Shown piece by piece: positions 17,576-33,393 of a stretch of 64,000 bases of DNA. Under the pieces are notes generated by a model. That model was not told the origin of the DNA and did no database searches. It saw only the letters and a program-made list of their open reading frames with translations. Position 1 is the stretch's first letter. Each line of letters begins with the position of its first letter. The stretch spans positions 1,240,001 to 1,304,000 of the forward strand of contig PQWQ01000013.1 in assembly GCA_002943765.1 (NCBI GenBank), written 5' to 3'. This DNA comes from Psoroptes ovis. Its lineage: Eukaryota > Arthropoda > Arachnida > Sarcoptiformes > Psoroptidae. The position numbers were made by a program, and so were the translations under genes.

Positions 17576-19187
17576 TTTTATCCATGTATTTATTTATATC
17601 AAATGCAAATAGTATTATTCAATATTTTTCAGGGTTTTTTCCTCGAAATTATGCAAAATGATCAATGTGTGTTTTTCTCTGAATAAATTTAATAATAGAT
17701 TTTCTGGCATTTCCATTTGGTATTTGTTTGTTTATTTGTGTTTTTAGTATGCATTTGAATCAACATTTTTTTTGTATCTTGTAATTTGAAACTATTGAAA
17801 TGTTCTTTTTCCTTGTTTTTCATCTTTGCCTGCAAAATGGCACGTGTTTGTAATGTTTGAATTTATTCAATTTTTTGCCTCTTTTTCACTCTGAATACCA
17901 AAATAACATCCCAAGCTCTTTCATGTGCTCCATAGATTAATCGATAAGCCATATGAAACCATACATTTGGTTCGCCAAAAAACTGAAATTTTTCATATTT
18001 TGGTTGCTTAAATGAGTTGTGGTATTCTCCTATTTAATCATAGAATTTTTTTTTTCAAAACCACCATTTCGACTTATCGAAATATTGATTTCGATCACGT
18101 ATCTTCATAAGTGAATTTATATTCAATTTATTCATCATCATTCGGATATCTTCTTTGAACGAAAAATGAAAAAAACCTAAATTAATGCAGACAGCAGCAT
18201 TATTATTATATTCCAAGTAATTATTTTTCATTGTAAATACTTTTTGTTATTTCCTATTTAATTCAATTTTAAGAGGAGAAAAAATTGAAATTTTTAATAA
18301 TTTGTTAACCAAAAATGAAAAGGGCGTATATGGCTTATGGTTGTGGTCTTCTAATATTTTGTGCAACCAACAAAAAAACATAACGATTAATAATCGTAAA
18401 TGATGATAATAATTTTTCTCCTTTTTCTCTTGGTACTTTGTACCATCGTTGTACATTTTGTTTGTTTGTCTGTGTGAGGTGGTTGGTTGATGATAAAAAT
18501 TATGTTTCATATCCATCATCATCACATTCAAATACATGAATAAATATGAAATACATGAAATGTATTGAATAAAAAAAAGTTTCACCCATTTCACCATGAT
18601 TATCATCAGTTTTTTTGCTAAAAAAATACATTCTTGCTTGCCCATATTGCTTGTACATACGCATAGATGATCATTATCATCATAATCATAGTCGTCAAAC
18701 ATCGACTTATAAACAATAATAATAAGGAATAAATATGATGATATTAATTTTTATTTATTCAATTCTCATATTTACATCAAAAGTAGAATTTTTGTTGTTT
18801 TTATTATCATTATTTTCAATTTGTATCATTTGTATTATTTGATATTATTTAAAAATTATGTTTTGCGTGTATTTTGTTGTTGCTGTTGGGACGTTTTTAA
18901 AATGTTTTTTTATTTGATCTTTTGTATTATGGGAAAACGCATATACTATGCCATATGAAATGTAAAAATATCGAAAAAGATATGTGAAATTACTCATGAA
19001 TTTACAAAATATGGCCAGGTGTGTGTTTATATGTGTGTGTGCATGTCGGTAAATTACGTGCTGAACAATGTAAATTGAAATTATTTTAATAATTATTACT
19101 ATCATTATTATTGTTATCATTATGATTATTATATGAATAAATAAGACAAAGCCAATTTTGTGTGTGTATGTGTGTGGCAGAGATTAG

Positions 19188-19189
<2 letters not shown>

Positions 19190-19218
<29 letters not shown>
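19190..19218 (+). repeat. poly(T) tract, 29 bases
   Basis: Uninterrupted T run, followed by GAATAGAAAA; a short GT-rich stretch lies just before it (19160-19177). Confidence 0.95.
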
Positions 19219-20614
19219 GAATAGAAAATTTTCACCGATTATCATTTGTAATGATGATGATAATGTTTTTAGTCACCACCAAGTTTCCAATCAATGAATA
19301 TTTGAATGAATTCGACAAACTTTTTGATTTTTTTCATTTGAAAAACTTTGATTCAAAATCGATCCATGAATCATGAATCCGATTTGAGAATTACAATTTT
19401 TTTCTGATTTCTCTTTTGGTACAATCATTAATCTACTTGAATCAAAAATATAATGCATCATTTTTTTGCAATCCTTTGGGCCCAATTAAATATATTCATT
19501 TTAATTTTTCTCTCATTTTTGCTTTCTATACTGATTTCCCAATCAATTATTTTTTATTAAATGAATGATGAATTGATTGAAAAATAATTTACAATCGCAT
19601 TTATAATTATTATCATTATCATTATTATTTCTTAATTTCATTGAAATTTGTCTAATTTAAGTTTAAAGTCAATTTTGATAAATCAATTGCATTAATATAT
19701 GCTTCAGTTCTTAGTGCCTCTTGAACAACTCCAAAAATAATTATTGATTGTTTTTTTGAACAAATTTAGCTCAAAAACCAAATTATCTAATAATCATAGT
19801 AATTATTGATATTATTATTATCATTATTATCATGAGAATGAAGACGAAACGAAGACGAATTCATATTCTTCATGAATATTTGTGAAATGTAAATTGTCTG
19901 TTTGATAAATTATGTAATTTTCATTAGAAAAAATCCTATTAGAGTAAAGAGTTATACACACAAACACCAAAATATTCATTCAGTCTAGTCCTGTGTATTT
20001 GTTTGTAACATGATATCATCCATTATTGTTGCATATAATTTTTCATAATTCACCAAAACGAATTTTAAAAAATGGATTAATTTCCATAATTTTTTTTTGT
20101 TTAATGAAAAATTATTATGTCGTTATAATTACAAGAAAATGAAGAAATTTGTTTGCTTGATTCCAGTTTTTTCGTGTAAATTCGATCTAGATATTTTCAT
20201 TTTTTTCTAAACAATATATGGAATAAAATTCATGATTCAATAGAAATTTTAAAAACCAATACTTTTGATTGAATTCAAAAATTTCATATCATTAATTTAT
20301 CATTGCGAAATCATTTTGTTTGGTCGTGAGCTGTGGACGAAGGCCAGAAGGGGTCAAAAAAAGAAGAATCCACGAATGAAAAAGATGTCATTTTTCACCA
20401 TTAGGGTCTTGTTATGTTATTTGTTTTGTTTAATTTCATTCATATTTTAGTGATTAATTGATTTGTTATTGTTATAATTATTATTATGAGTTTATTGTAT
20501 TTGGTTTAATTTTCATATAATTTATCTAATTATTATTATGATTATTATTATTGTAGCAACACAATGTTTTGACCAATTATTGTTTATTATTACGATTATC
20601 ATTTTGATCCTATT

Positions 20615-20632
20615 GTGTGTGTGTGTGTGTGT
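20615..20632 (+). repeat. (GT)9 microsatellite
   Basis: Nine GT units in a row, in non-coding DNA. Confidence 0.95.
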
Positions 20633-23600
20633 TTTGTATTTCAAATTTCGATATTTGTTTCAAACATAAAGACAAAATTGTAACCAAAACTTAGAAATGA
20701 AAAAAAATTAATGAATCATGTGAATTATTGTGTTATGTTAATAATATAATAATTCATATTTGAAAATTCTAACAATTTAGGTCAAACACACAGTTTTGTC
20801 AAACATTCATCATTGTTGGATGTGTGTGTGTGTATGATCAATTTTTTGATCACTTTTTTCTTGTTGTTGCTTGAATTTGGTTAATTTGAATTTTATCAAT
20901 TTTTTTTGTCAGAAAATATTCATTGAAATTAGCATAAACTTTGAATATCGAAATTATTTCACATTCAAAAATTGGTCAAAAATTTTTTCAAAAATAAATT
21001 AAATGAAAATTAAAAATGCAATCTTTCATTTTATAAAAATAGCAGAAAAAAATGAAGGGATAAATGAATTCACATAAAATTCATTTTTTTTGTTCATAAA
21101 AATTGTTCATTTCATTTGAATGTATCATTTTCGAACAATATTAATAACCTAATGAATGCTTAAAGTATTATGAGTTTTTTTTAAACAATCTCTACAAACA
21201 TATAAACATTTATATGTGTGCGATTATCATTATTATTGCTATTTGAAGGATATTATTCTTCATTTTATATCCATCTGATGATTATTTTCTGTTTCATTTT
21301 CTTCATCATTTTCTACTCATTACTATCTTATTTACAGTAAAAAAAAAGTGCAAAGAAAAAACGACGAAATATTTCTTTAATAAATTCTTCGAATTATAGC
21401 AATAATAATGGTAATAATCGTAATTATGATAATAAAAAGTGTCATATGGTCATAGAAAACATAATATGATATTATTTCCAAGATTTTGCATCTTTCATTG
21501 ACAAAATGACAACTAAAATATTCGAAAAAAAATATAAGGATATGAATTGAATTTATTATTGTATTTGAATAAGATAAGACAAAAAAATCGTAAAAAACAA
21601 CATTTTCGAACGCATTACATGTCTATATAATTCAAATAATATTGTATCGTTATAAGGATTTTTTGCCAATCAAACATTTTAAGGATTGTTTTCATTTTTG
21701 TTCTCGCTTTCATTGCTCTTAATTGTCTTTCAATTTTTCGGCTATGATCGAAATTCATTTCGTTTTTCTCTCAGAAATGATTTGAAATTGTTTCTTTATA
21801 CAATTTATGCTAATCATATGTGAATTATATTTTATTTTGTTTCAAAACAAACTTTCTTCGATTTTGTCGGTCTTTTTGTCTCGGTTTATAACTGTTTTGT
21901 CTTGCTTGCAAACTCGAAAAATATTGTCTCATTGATTTCAATCATAAATTTAATTAATGTGCAATTTTTCTTCAATATTGAAATTCATTCAATAATAATG
22001 ATAATCGTTTTCATTTCAAGGGTGTTTACTATATTTTACTTTGTCTATGATGATGATGATGATTATATTTTTATTGTGCAATTCGGATTTATTGTGTTTA
22101 ATTGTTTGTATAAAATTGTTTATCGTTTTTCTCGTATCTTCGAATGTAAAACACCCTAATAATGAAAATTTCATTTCAAAAAGGAAACGGAATTTCAATT
22201 TCTGCTTATGATTGTTATAAAATGATTGATATTTCAAATTTTCAATTTAAAAATTCAAATGCTGATTATATACTGAATTCAAGACCAAGTTTTTCATCCA
22301 AAAAGTTAACGATGATTATAGTAATAATTACACTAAGCTGATAATAATGATTATAATGAACATTTTTTAAATTTTTTGATGACCCAAGCGAATTTTTTTT
22401 CCTCTGCTGTATTCTTTGATTATTTCATTTTCGTTCCGTTGTATGTTTGTAAACAACGATTGTTTTACATTTTTAAATGTTTTTATTTGTCAAAAAAAAC
22501 TTTAGTTTTAAATGATAAGTCATTAAGCTTATGATTAAGTTGATGATGATGATGATGATGAGATAATTGCAATGACAATTTGATAGTGTCGATTTTTATT
22601 CTTGAAGTAAATAAATACCTGAAAACTTCTCGAGAAAAATAGATATTTACCTTCATTCATTTCATCAAATTGGACATTTATTACAGCTCAACTGTGTCAT
22701 GATAAATATAAAACAACATTTAATAAGCAAAAAATAAAAAAATAAAACTCATCCGTAGGGCAATTGATATTCTGAAGCAGAAAAAAAAATTTGCGAAGGT
22801 TTTATTTTTTTCTCTTAGCTTTGAACTATAGATTTATGTTGTGTTGATTCATTTTAGTTAAAATTGTCTAATCTTTCTCCATTTTTTGACTGTTGTTTCT
22901 TGATTTCAAATTTCTATTTGATTGACAAAAAATTATCTCAATTTTTTGTTCATCAGATGACAATGCCATTGACCCATTGCGATGCAGCCTCATTTAAGTT
23001 TCATGTGAATGAACATCTGAATCTCGGATAGAATTATTAAAATCAATAATGCTCAATTTTGTTATGTATCAAATCTATTATGGAAAGTTAACACATTTGA
23101 CTATGTATTGTCTATATTCAAACATATAATTATCGATTTTATTATTAATATTAATGAAATACACGTGCAAGCACATTAAAGATTAGTCTTTATTTATTTT
23201 TTTTACACATTTAAAATGCATTCATATCTGCATTTATTGTGTCATATAAGAACGAGGCAACAAATAGATTTTTGTATTCATTTTGTGCGTGCATTTATAA
23301 TCTATTCAAACAAATGTCAAATTATTTTCATCCTTTATAAAATTTTAATTTTTAATTTAAGTACAAAAAAAAATGAGTGAAAAAATTTCAATTTATCTGA
23401 TGTCAAATACAATCATTGATCTTTTAGTCCAGTTCAAATTTTAGCTTAGGTTGGTTGAACATCATTCATGTATGAATGAATGTTCATCAGTGAAACTTTA
23501 TTCTTCATTTGAAAACATAAATATAAAAACACATTTTATGTTTTGATCCGGTTGACTTGATTTACATTGGTTCAATTTTTATTCTTATTACCATCACTAA

Positions 23601-26600
23601 ACAAAATACTATGCATATACAATTTCCGGAATCTTTTCCTTGGTTCATTTTGCTTTCGGCATTTTAAAATTTTTGACACGTGTTTCGTTTTTTTTTCAAT
23701 TTTAAGCCAAAAAACCCAAATAATAATGATAAGTGAAAAAACCAAAACAAATAACCATTGTAACAATGTTGAAATTTTTTCCTATGCCACCGTATTTATG
23801 CTTTATCTTTGGTTTTTATCTTTATTTCATATTTGATAATCGAAAATGCATAAAAATAAATAAATGAATGAATTAATGAATTTTCGTTTTATTAATGTTC
23901 ATTAATTTCATCTATTCTTTTATTTTTCCCTGATAATAACAATGATAATAATATTTTCAATAATAGAAAACGAAATAATAATTCATTATGAATGCTTCTG
24001 TTGATTATTCATAATCATTATTATCATCATCATGATCATTGACTATTTAATCATAATTATTTTGCTTCAATGATTGCCAATGATTTTACTTTCCCCACTT
24101 GAATATCTTTATGCTCATATCGCCCTGTTTATCCGAAATTCGATGATTCATTGACGACGCCTAGAAATTCAGGTAGCAATAATTCTTTTTTATTGTTCAT
24201 ATTGGATTATTAAAATATTACAATTTTCAAGTAGCAAAATTTGAAAAATTTCAGGAGAATTTTCGATGAAATTCCGATGAATTTCAAGAATTCGATTCTT
24301 TTCTAATCGTTTATCCAATAAGAATTTGAATCCAAATAGTAAATTCAAATCTTTTGTTGTTATTCAATTCAAATTTATTCCTTATCTGCTTTATTGTTGT
24401 ATTCTTTTGTATTTTGAAGATTGTTTATTTTCCATTTTTCATTAACGAAAATTACTTGACAATTCATTTTTGTCTGTTTGTACTGCTGCTATCCCCACAA
24501 AATATACCGCAGAATTGATGATGATTTTGATTTTGATAATGATATTATTTTGTTGATTAAAATTATTATTATTTCATTCATTCATTCATTTCTAACTTTT
24601 TTCTCTTTGTTTTTTTTCTAATTTCACAATCTTTATGATTGTGTTTACCGTTGATTTTTCCTTTTTACTATTTTATCTGACAATCGTTAGTAGAATCATT
24701 TCATTATTATTATTTCCATTATCAATGAAATAACAAAAACAACATCCGTAATAATGTTCGGTTACATTTGAGAGATTAATTGCTATTTTCTCATTCATTA
24801 TAAATGAATAAAAAGAGCAATATACGCCAAAGAAATCAAACATTTTATCTATTTTTATCTCAAAACGAAAAAAAAGATAACAAACAATTTTTCATTCAAA
24901 AAAAGTCTATTTGTATTTGTCAGCTATTCGGATAAAAAAAATTGAAAAATCATTTGTTTCACATTGGAAAATGAAAACAGTATCGATTGATTGGTTATTT
25001 ATCAATATTTCAAGAATTTCAAGAGAAAAAGCCCAAAAAACCCCGAAATTATGACAATAACTTACCATTTGTTATTTACAAAACGAGATAGTAACTGAAA
25101 ATAAATTGTAAATAAACACACACAGAAATATTTTCTTCTACAAACCTTTATTTATTTATGAATTCATTTATTTTCTACTTTTGAATGAAATGAAAAAAAA
25201 TATGAACATCTAAAAATAAAAATTCATAATATGAATTGAATTGATTGATGATGATTCTATACATTCAAATAACACTGGACAAAAAGAAAAACAATTGTTT
25301 CAAATTGGTCATTCGATCATGATCATCATTATTTTTCGGCTGGTTTTTAGCTTATTTAGGTTTCTGGTATTGTTGTTTATTTATATTTATAATCATTATG
25401 ATTATTATTATTATTGTCATTGACCCTTGATGGCTTCTCATAAAATTTTCTTCCAAATAATCATATAATAATCAAAACATACATCACTGTAATCATATTG
25501 AATTCATTTTATTTATATAATCATTATTTCGTTTTGTGTTTTATCGTCTTTCATTTTTGAATTGTTTGCTGTTATTTTATCTTTTTCAATTTCAAATTAT
25601 GATGATGATGTTTTATCATTGTTTACTGTGTGTTGGTGTTTGCATTTTGTTTGTACATTTGTTTGCCCTATGGCTACTTGAGTTATCCATTTTCATTTTG
25701 TTCATTCAGGATTCATTTGTTTTTAGGGTTATTTCGACTTTAAATAAATGAATTGTTGTCTGAATGGAATGATAATTTCACCCAACACAGCAACAACATC
25801 ATTCTTTGATGATGATGATAATAATGAAAATTTTGAATTGAAAATTTCCATATTTTTACCTCGTAGAAAAAAATATGAAAAGATCAATTTATTATTTGAG
25901 ATGCAAACATCGTTTCATATTATTTATTTTTCATATAGAAAATGTGCACAAGAAAAAATAAATAAATAATTTACATTTCTCGTAGGATTTCAAAAAACAT
26001 TTTTGACATGTTTTTTCGCTTTTGGATATTTTTTCTCCATCTATATGAGGCTATGCACATTTTCATCTTGTTAGGTAAATCGCTTATACCTTCAATTTTC
26101 ATGATCAATAATAATAATTATCATTAATATTAATATTTGACTATGATCAGTCTTTGTCTAGCTCAGATTGAATTGAAAATATGCAGATTTATTTGGTTAA
26201 TTCATTAATTCATTTAGAAACTTTATTCGATTCAAACATCAAACATAATTATTGCTGTTACAATCATCTTGATAGAACAAGTAAATGCAACGAACCATTG
26301 GCATTTACTTCTCGATTTTCATCATTGTGGATATTTGTCATTGAAATTTTTTTTTATCCCATTTTTCTCGGTTCCTAACCTTTTTTTTCTGTTGTCATTT
26401 AATATTTATTATTACAATTAATAATAATTTTTGTTTTGTCTCTTCTCTCTTCAAAAATAAATAATTACCTAGGATTTTAATCAAGTTAATTGTATGTATA
26501 TCGTTATTGTCGTTCAATGTTTTGGTTTCTCCAATGAAATTCTATGAAAATTTATTGTTTATTTGTTCATTTGAAAATTGGTATAGGAATGAAAATATGA

Positions 26601-27690
26601 TCGAAATAAATGTTTATTGTTGCTGGCTGAATAAAGAAAATTGAACACAGGACAATACGCTTGTCGCAAACACCCACGAAACGCACACCAAAAAAAAAAA
26701 AAACAAAAAAATAATTTCATAATAATAATTAAAACAAGGTGATAAATGAATATGAATTTGTATTTTTTGATGATAATACCACAAAGTAGAAAAATGAAAC
26801 AAATGAAACATTGAAAATCGAAACACAATGAGTTGAAGAGAGAACGATTTTCATTAATTTATTTCATTATGATTTCAAAATATCTCATTCATTCATTCAT
26901 TTTTTCACCCAAAAATGAATTCTGAACATAATTCATAATTCATTCTGAGTATGATAATAATTCAAAAATGAAAATATCCAAAATCATATTTGAAAGAAAA
27001 ACTGGTTCAAATTTACTTCATTTCATCATCATTTCTTCTCTTTCAATTTTCCAAGAAATTAACGATTTATAATCAATTTTGTCAAGTTTTTTTTAAATTC
27101 TTCACAAATTATTGATTGATTGTGTGATTTGATGCACACACAGACACACACATTTGGGTTATGGCGATGATATCAATTTCAAATTTGCCATTTGTGCATG
27201 TTTTCAAAGATTTCATATATTTTTTTTATATAAAATTTCAGTTATGAGATGCTTTATATTTCATTTTTTTTCAAAATTTTTTTTTTCAAAAATCCACTCT
27301 GATGATTGATGAGACTTTTACTTGTCATTTCACATAAAACTATTTGTGGTGTGTGTGTGTCTGTGTTTCTGTGTTAGTTTTAGTGTTTTAGATTTTTCGA
27401 ATGAAATCAGTTTTCAATTTTTTTCAAAAATTTTTCATAGTTGACTTTCAAAGAACTTGAACGTTATGATGTATTATAAATCCTTCTAAAAAATGTTCAT
27501 GAAATAATGGTGAGGGATAATATCATATTATCATTATTAGAAAAAATAAATTTCTTTATGCCATATAATAGTAATAATGATGATGGAATGAGATGAGACT
27601 AAATGAAATGAAATTAACCTAAATTTATTTTCATTTTTTTCTTTTCCATAAATTCATGAATGAATTATTATTATTATATTTTATTCATTC

Positions 27691-27718
27691 TTGATATATC
27701 CCCCTGTGGATATATCAA
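27691..27718. other. perfect 11-bp inverted repeat with a 6-base loop
   Basis: TTGATATATCC at 27691-27701, loop CCCTGT, then GGATATATCAA at 27708-27718. The arms are perfectly complementary. No T run follows it and no longer precursor fold is evident, so it is more likely a small palindrome than an RNA gene. Confidence 0.5.
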
Positions 27719-30700
27719 TGCATATTCATATTCATTTGATATTTTTTATGAATTAAAAAAAAGTTTTCATTCTTTCTTTACATAAATAATTAAAATTTTC
27801 AATTGCATTGACATTTTTCACATATTATTTTCCCTTTTATTTAAATGAATTTTACAATAGGATTCTTTTTTGTTGATTTTTGATTTTGAGTATCATTGAT
27901 TTTTTCAATTCTTTTGAACCCTTTTCATATTAAATTTTTTGACGATTCATGTATTTAGTCAGTGAGTTGTTTTTTTCGTTTCGTTTGTTTGTTTATCTTT
28001 GATATTCCCAATTGGCCTATCATTAGTTTTTGATAATTAAAATTTTTGTCTTTTTTTTTATTAATTACAACAATTCAATCGTTAATGTTTTTGTGAATGC
28101 TAATTTGAAATGAAAATTCATTTTCGAAAAGCTGAATTTCAAATGTTTTCAACTAAAATATTTGAATATCAAAACATTTCATTTCATAGCCAATGCATAA
28201 TTGTATGTATAAAATGATTCCGTGTAATGAATTTAAAATTCAATTAAATTCATTTATTTGGATTCATTCGACATTCATTTAAATGCACACAACACTTGAA
28301 TGAAATTAAATTTCTGATTTTTCATCATGTTTTTTCAACAAATATATTCAATTCTAATTTAATTTTGTGATGCTTTTTTTCTGTTTCAGATTCAACTTTT
28401 TCATGTTTTTTGATCCTGAAACAAAGTGACAGTTTCCATTATTATTATTATTATTATTATCTCCGAAATTGATTGGATATTTGTCTAAACAAAAGAATAA
28501 TTTCTGAACCTAATTTTCTCTTTTTTTTTTGGGGTCAAAATTCAATTGAATCAAGTCCATTACAGCAAGTATTAATGTAAACTTGCCAGAATCAGTATGC
28601 TACAACGAATGCATTTAAATGATTTTTTGCATTCACATAATGAATGACCATTATATGTAAATGATAATGAAATTCATGAATTCTCTGTTTATTTTGCTGG
28701 CATTATCATTGTTGCCCTTGTGTAATTTCAAATACATTCATTGATTTTTTCTAAATTTTTGTACCCGGTATTTTTTTTTTTTTTCATTGAAATTCCTCTC
28801 TACATTATTATCATGTTGTGAAATTATTATTATTTTCTTCAAAATGTGAATGTCAAAAGCAGATTTCTGGCATAAAATAGATTAGAAATTCTCAGATAGA
28901 TCAGAAATTATCAACAGCGAATATTCAAATATTCTTTTTTTGAATCCAATTTGCATAAATAGATGGACCTTAAAAATGTTTATCATTGTTACTATCATCA
29001 ATATCAATGTGAGATTTCAAATATCACTATGATTTTTTTAAATTTTGACCCATCAAACATGGTGACATCGACTACAACAACAATAATGGCGATCAATTTA
29101 GATTCAATGTTTTCAAATGTGTGTTTGTGCATGTTTGTGCTTTAACATATTTTTATCATTTAATTTAAATTCAAATTTTAAATATATGAATCATGTCATA
29201 TGCAATATGTGTTTTTTAGCATAAATTTAAATGTGAATATTTTTTTTTGTGTATGTGTAATACACATAATTTTAATTATCAACACTATTATATCACATTC
29301 GCTGCATTTGATTCATTCAGGTTATGGTCATAATATGGTTTTTGTCAAACATGAATTTTTTTTATTCTTCCAAAAAAAATGATAATTTCTATCATTAAAA
29401 TGTTTGTACGCAGAGGGAAAACAAAGATCAAAAGCAGATAAATGGTGATATTCATCAACAATTGCTGCAACAACAGCAACAACATAACCTTATGTTTTCA
29501 TTCTAAATTCCACTCAATTTATTTTATTCATTTGTAACTTCTGAGAAGAATGAAAAAAAAATTCAATGTATTCAAATTTAAATTTGATGAGAAAATTTTT
29601 TACAAAAGAATTTTCGAGCATCTAATATTCAATTCGTTGGAAAAGTTCAAAAGATTTTTCCCTTTTTAAAATGACGAAACTTTTTTTCCATGTATTTTCT
29701 GTCTCGATTTGAATTCAATTCAATCGATTCCTATTCTCAAAATGCAATCGAATCAATGTTTTTCTTTCTTTTTCGATCAATGGTCTATGTATTTTTTTCT
29801 GTCGTCGTTTGATCTTGTCAACATATGATTATAGTATATTTTTCAATTGATTTGATCATTCAAAATAGTCGCGTATACAGTTACATTGACAAACAACAAA
29901 TCTCGATGAATATCATTAATCAAAATTAAGATTTAAATCATCATTGAAAAAAACTCATTGTGTGAATGTGAATTTTTCTAAAATTTTTCATCTATAATTT
30001 CATGATATAATTTATTTATTATATAATGATGATGATAATCATAATAATAACGATTATTCTCAAAAATTTTCACACATTTTCAAACTATTGTTGTTCATAT
30101 TTTGTAATTTATTGTTGTACACACAATACGATCTTCGTGTTTTTACAAGTGTATTTGCATTTGATACATCATTCTAAATCATTAAAATGTCATGTTTTTT
30201 TCCTTCTTTCATCTTCCTTTCCATGTATCTTCATGCATCTTTCGAGTATGTTGTTTGATTTTCCTCTCTTGGATATGTGTATCATCATCATTCAAAACAA
30301 TCATTTATGATGTTTGCCGAACATATATTCAAATTCAAACAATCTGCATGTATATTTTCCTGATAGATCATTTCGGTTTTATGTTTATTCATTATATCAA
30401 CAACAACAAACAATCAAACAAATTTGTTTCGCTTTAAAATGGATGAAATTTGCTTATTTATGGTGAAAATTTTGAATAAATTTTATCTGTTTGTTTGTTT
30501 TATTTAATGCAAAATTATCGGTTAAATATCAAAAAAATTTTTGCATCAAAAGCATTATCATTGACGTAGAAAATTAGCTTTTACAACGGTTTCATCAATT
30601 CATTTATCATTGATTGAATTTTTTTTTTTTTTTTTTTGAATTTGAAAAATCAATTTATTTTCAAAAATTTTTGATAAACTTAATCCAATTTCAAATCAAT

Positions 30701-33385
30701 CATTTTGAAGAGATTTTTTTTCTTTCAAATCCTTCTGGCTCAGTATGCATTCAAAATCCAAAGAATGTAGATAAACAGCTTCTGCAAATATTTTTTTAAT
30801 TTTGATAAATATAAATTTTATCGATTCTCTCGATTTACACAAATTTCATACTAATTCTCATTATTAATTATATGATTATTATTATTATCGTCATCCTCCT
30901 TATTTTCGATAATTATCATGATTAATTTTTTTTGGTTGAAGTTACTTGACCAATTATTAATCTTTTTTTTCAATACTAATCTCTTTCTATCAAATAATTG
31001 ATACAGGTAATCATTACCTGATTTAAAATGAAATAGGAGAAAATCCCCATTTTCATACATATGAATTCCGATATTCATCAAATATTTCTTTTCAAAAGAA
31101 ATAAATTTTAAAATAATTAATTGAATCTGCAAGGGTTTTTTCTTATTTGATTGATCAAGTTTAAGCTCAAACCTTTACCCAATTTTTTTCTTCATTTCTT
31201 TAATTGAAAATTTGTCAAATTTTTCTTTTATCCTTACTTCTGTTTAAAGATTATTTCAAATCGCTGAAAAATGACCTGAAATTTTTCTTTTCTTGAAATC
31301 AACCGACATTGATGCATTTATGTATCATTAATTGAAATATACAAATGCTATCGTATGGCATTTCAATGATGATTTTTCCTTCTAAAGCGAAAAAAAATTA
31401 GTTTTCATCAAATTCAATGGTCAAAGTGTATCATCTTTTTTCATCTTCATGTACACTCATATATTATTTATTTACATTTAAATTTGTTTATTTGTTGATG
31501 GTCAATGAATTTCACCCTCATTTACTGCCAGATATTTGGCCAGCCAACAAAAAAAAATCATTAATCTTGTTTTTTCTTCTTTACTTTAAATTGGGGTTTT
31601 CATCTTGTGCAGTCATCATATTATCTTTGCATTCATTTGAATGTTCAAAATGATGCTATTTTTATTGATTAATTTCATGCAATTTTTGTGGATATAATCC
31701 AATGTCAACATTCAATAATAATAATGATAATCATTCTTGAATTTTGTTCCATTTTGAAGGGTCATCGCATTCATACAATTATTATTTCTTACAAAAATTG
31801 GTAGAAATTATCATTATTTTCAATATTATCAACATGTTTAAAAGATAGATATGATTGCATTGAATACTGTAAATGGAAAATATATCTTCTTTTCGCTACA
31901 ACTTTACCATCATAATTTCATACAATTTTTTTTGCCTATCATTTTGCTAAATAATTAAGATGTTGAAAGCATTAACTTGTATTTTGTTTTTTACATTTGG
32001 TTTTGAATTTTTGTCTTTTTTTTAATTACAATAATTCTTATACGGTAATAATTCTGATGAAACGAATGATGATAATAATAATTGTAATTTTTGGATCTAA
32101 AATTAATTAAGTTGATGATTTTTGTTTTTTGTTTTTTTTAAATACCTTACTTTTGAATTGAAATTTCCGTTAATTTTTTTTTCTTTTCATCGAAATGTAA
32201 GCATTTGATAATGGCATAGCTATGGTGTAGCTCATTTAAACCTTGGTGAATGATAATTATTCACATTACCATTTGAGCATATCTTGATGTTCATATCATT
32301 TTCCATCTTTTATTCCGATAACCCTTCGAAAATTATTCCAAATAGAAAAATATCATAAATAATTTAGCGGAAAAAAATTTTTTCCTCAGAAAAATTACAC
32401 CACAAATGAATTCTTAATTTATGTTACGAAATTTTCTCTTTGAAAATTGTGAAAATGGCCATTTAAAATGAATTTTTCTTACCCAAACTTCATCAAAGGT
32501 TTTGTGGATTAGATTTTTAATTTTAGAATAATCATTTCTCTTTGTTGTTGGTTTGTGATTATCTTTGATTTGAAATTTAAATTTTTCCTTTTTTTCTTTG
32601 AATTTTAAATGAAAAATTTTTGATTTCGATTATCATTGTGAAAAGGGGAAAAATTTTCAAAATTGTGTCGAGTATGATTTGATTTTTTTTTTTTTCGATG
32701 AACAAAGTCCATGTCAAATGTTGTTGATTAAATGTTCTTGCATACAAAACAAGTTAACAAACAAACAGACAACTGTATCATGCAATTATCACTGCAAACA
32801 TTTGAAATTGATGAAAAATTTTATTACATTTTTTCTTGGAAAATCAATAAAAAAATATTCATTGTGAATGTGTGTGTATGATTTTATTGTGGAAAATGTG
32901 TGTTAGAAATCATTGGAAAATAATCGCACTCGAATAAATTAATGTGAGTGATTACAACGATATTCACAAACCTGGTCTTTACATAAAAATTCAAATAAAA
33001 ATATTTCGATGAGAAAATGTTTTTTTCTTTCTCATCTTGATCTAATTTCCATTTTAATTTCCAATAAATAAATTCTCAATCATAACTGTACATTCATTGT
33101 CTTCAAAAAGTTCAATATTCAATATTTGCATATATTTCATTTGGGTTCATTTGTTCTCGATATTTCTATTATAATTCAAATGATATTGAAAAAAAAAACA
33201 AAATTTCCATTGAAAATCCATTATCATCTTGATCATGATGATTACGATGATGATGATGTTCAAGATTAGCATCTTTATCATTTAATACTTGTTTTGTTCT
33301 GCACAAAATTTTATCATTTTGCTTCGATTTCTTATTTTTAGTACTTTGAAATGATATTTTTAACAACAAACCGTTCATTTTATTA
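27719..33385. other. gene desert, non-coding AT-rich DNA
   Basis: No coding exon, RNA gene or mobile element recognised. Contains ATT repeats (28439-28460) and a 19-base T run at 30619-30637. Open frames here are short and hydrophobic because of T-rich codons. Confidence 0.5.
30619..30637 (+). repeat. poly(T) tract, 19 bases
   Basis: Uninterrupted T run, followed by GAATTTGAAA. Confidence 0.95.
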
Positions 33386-33393
33386 TGATAGGG

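Larger units (their letters stand above)
17576..27690. other. gene desert, non-coding AT-rich DNA
   Basis: Roughly 10 kb with only short, low-complexity or AT-driven frames on both strands; none shows a domain, coding-like composition or matching splice sites. It holds the T run at 19190-19218, a (GT)n run at 20615-20632 and another GT-rich run near 20820. A small GC-richer pocket occurs near 20320-20400. Confidence 0.55.

Noticed and set aside
18247..18702. 151-codon minus-strand open frame
   Set aside because: His/Tyr/Met-rich low-complexity product from CAT/AAT runs; no domain, no splice or promoter context, sits in the desert.
23457..23485. GAACAT...ATGTTC imperfect hairpin
   Set aside because: Arms consist of ATTCAT repeats common in the window; too short for a microRNA precursor.
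26690..26715. CACC-A(14)-C-A run resembling 48908-48930
   Set aside because: Similarity is confined to the homopolymer and CACC; the flanks differ, so no shared element.
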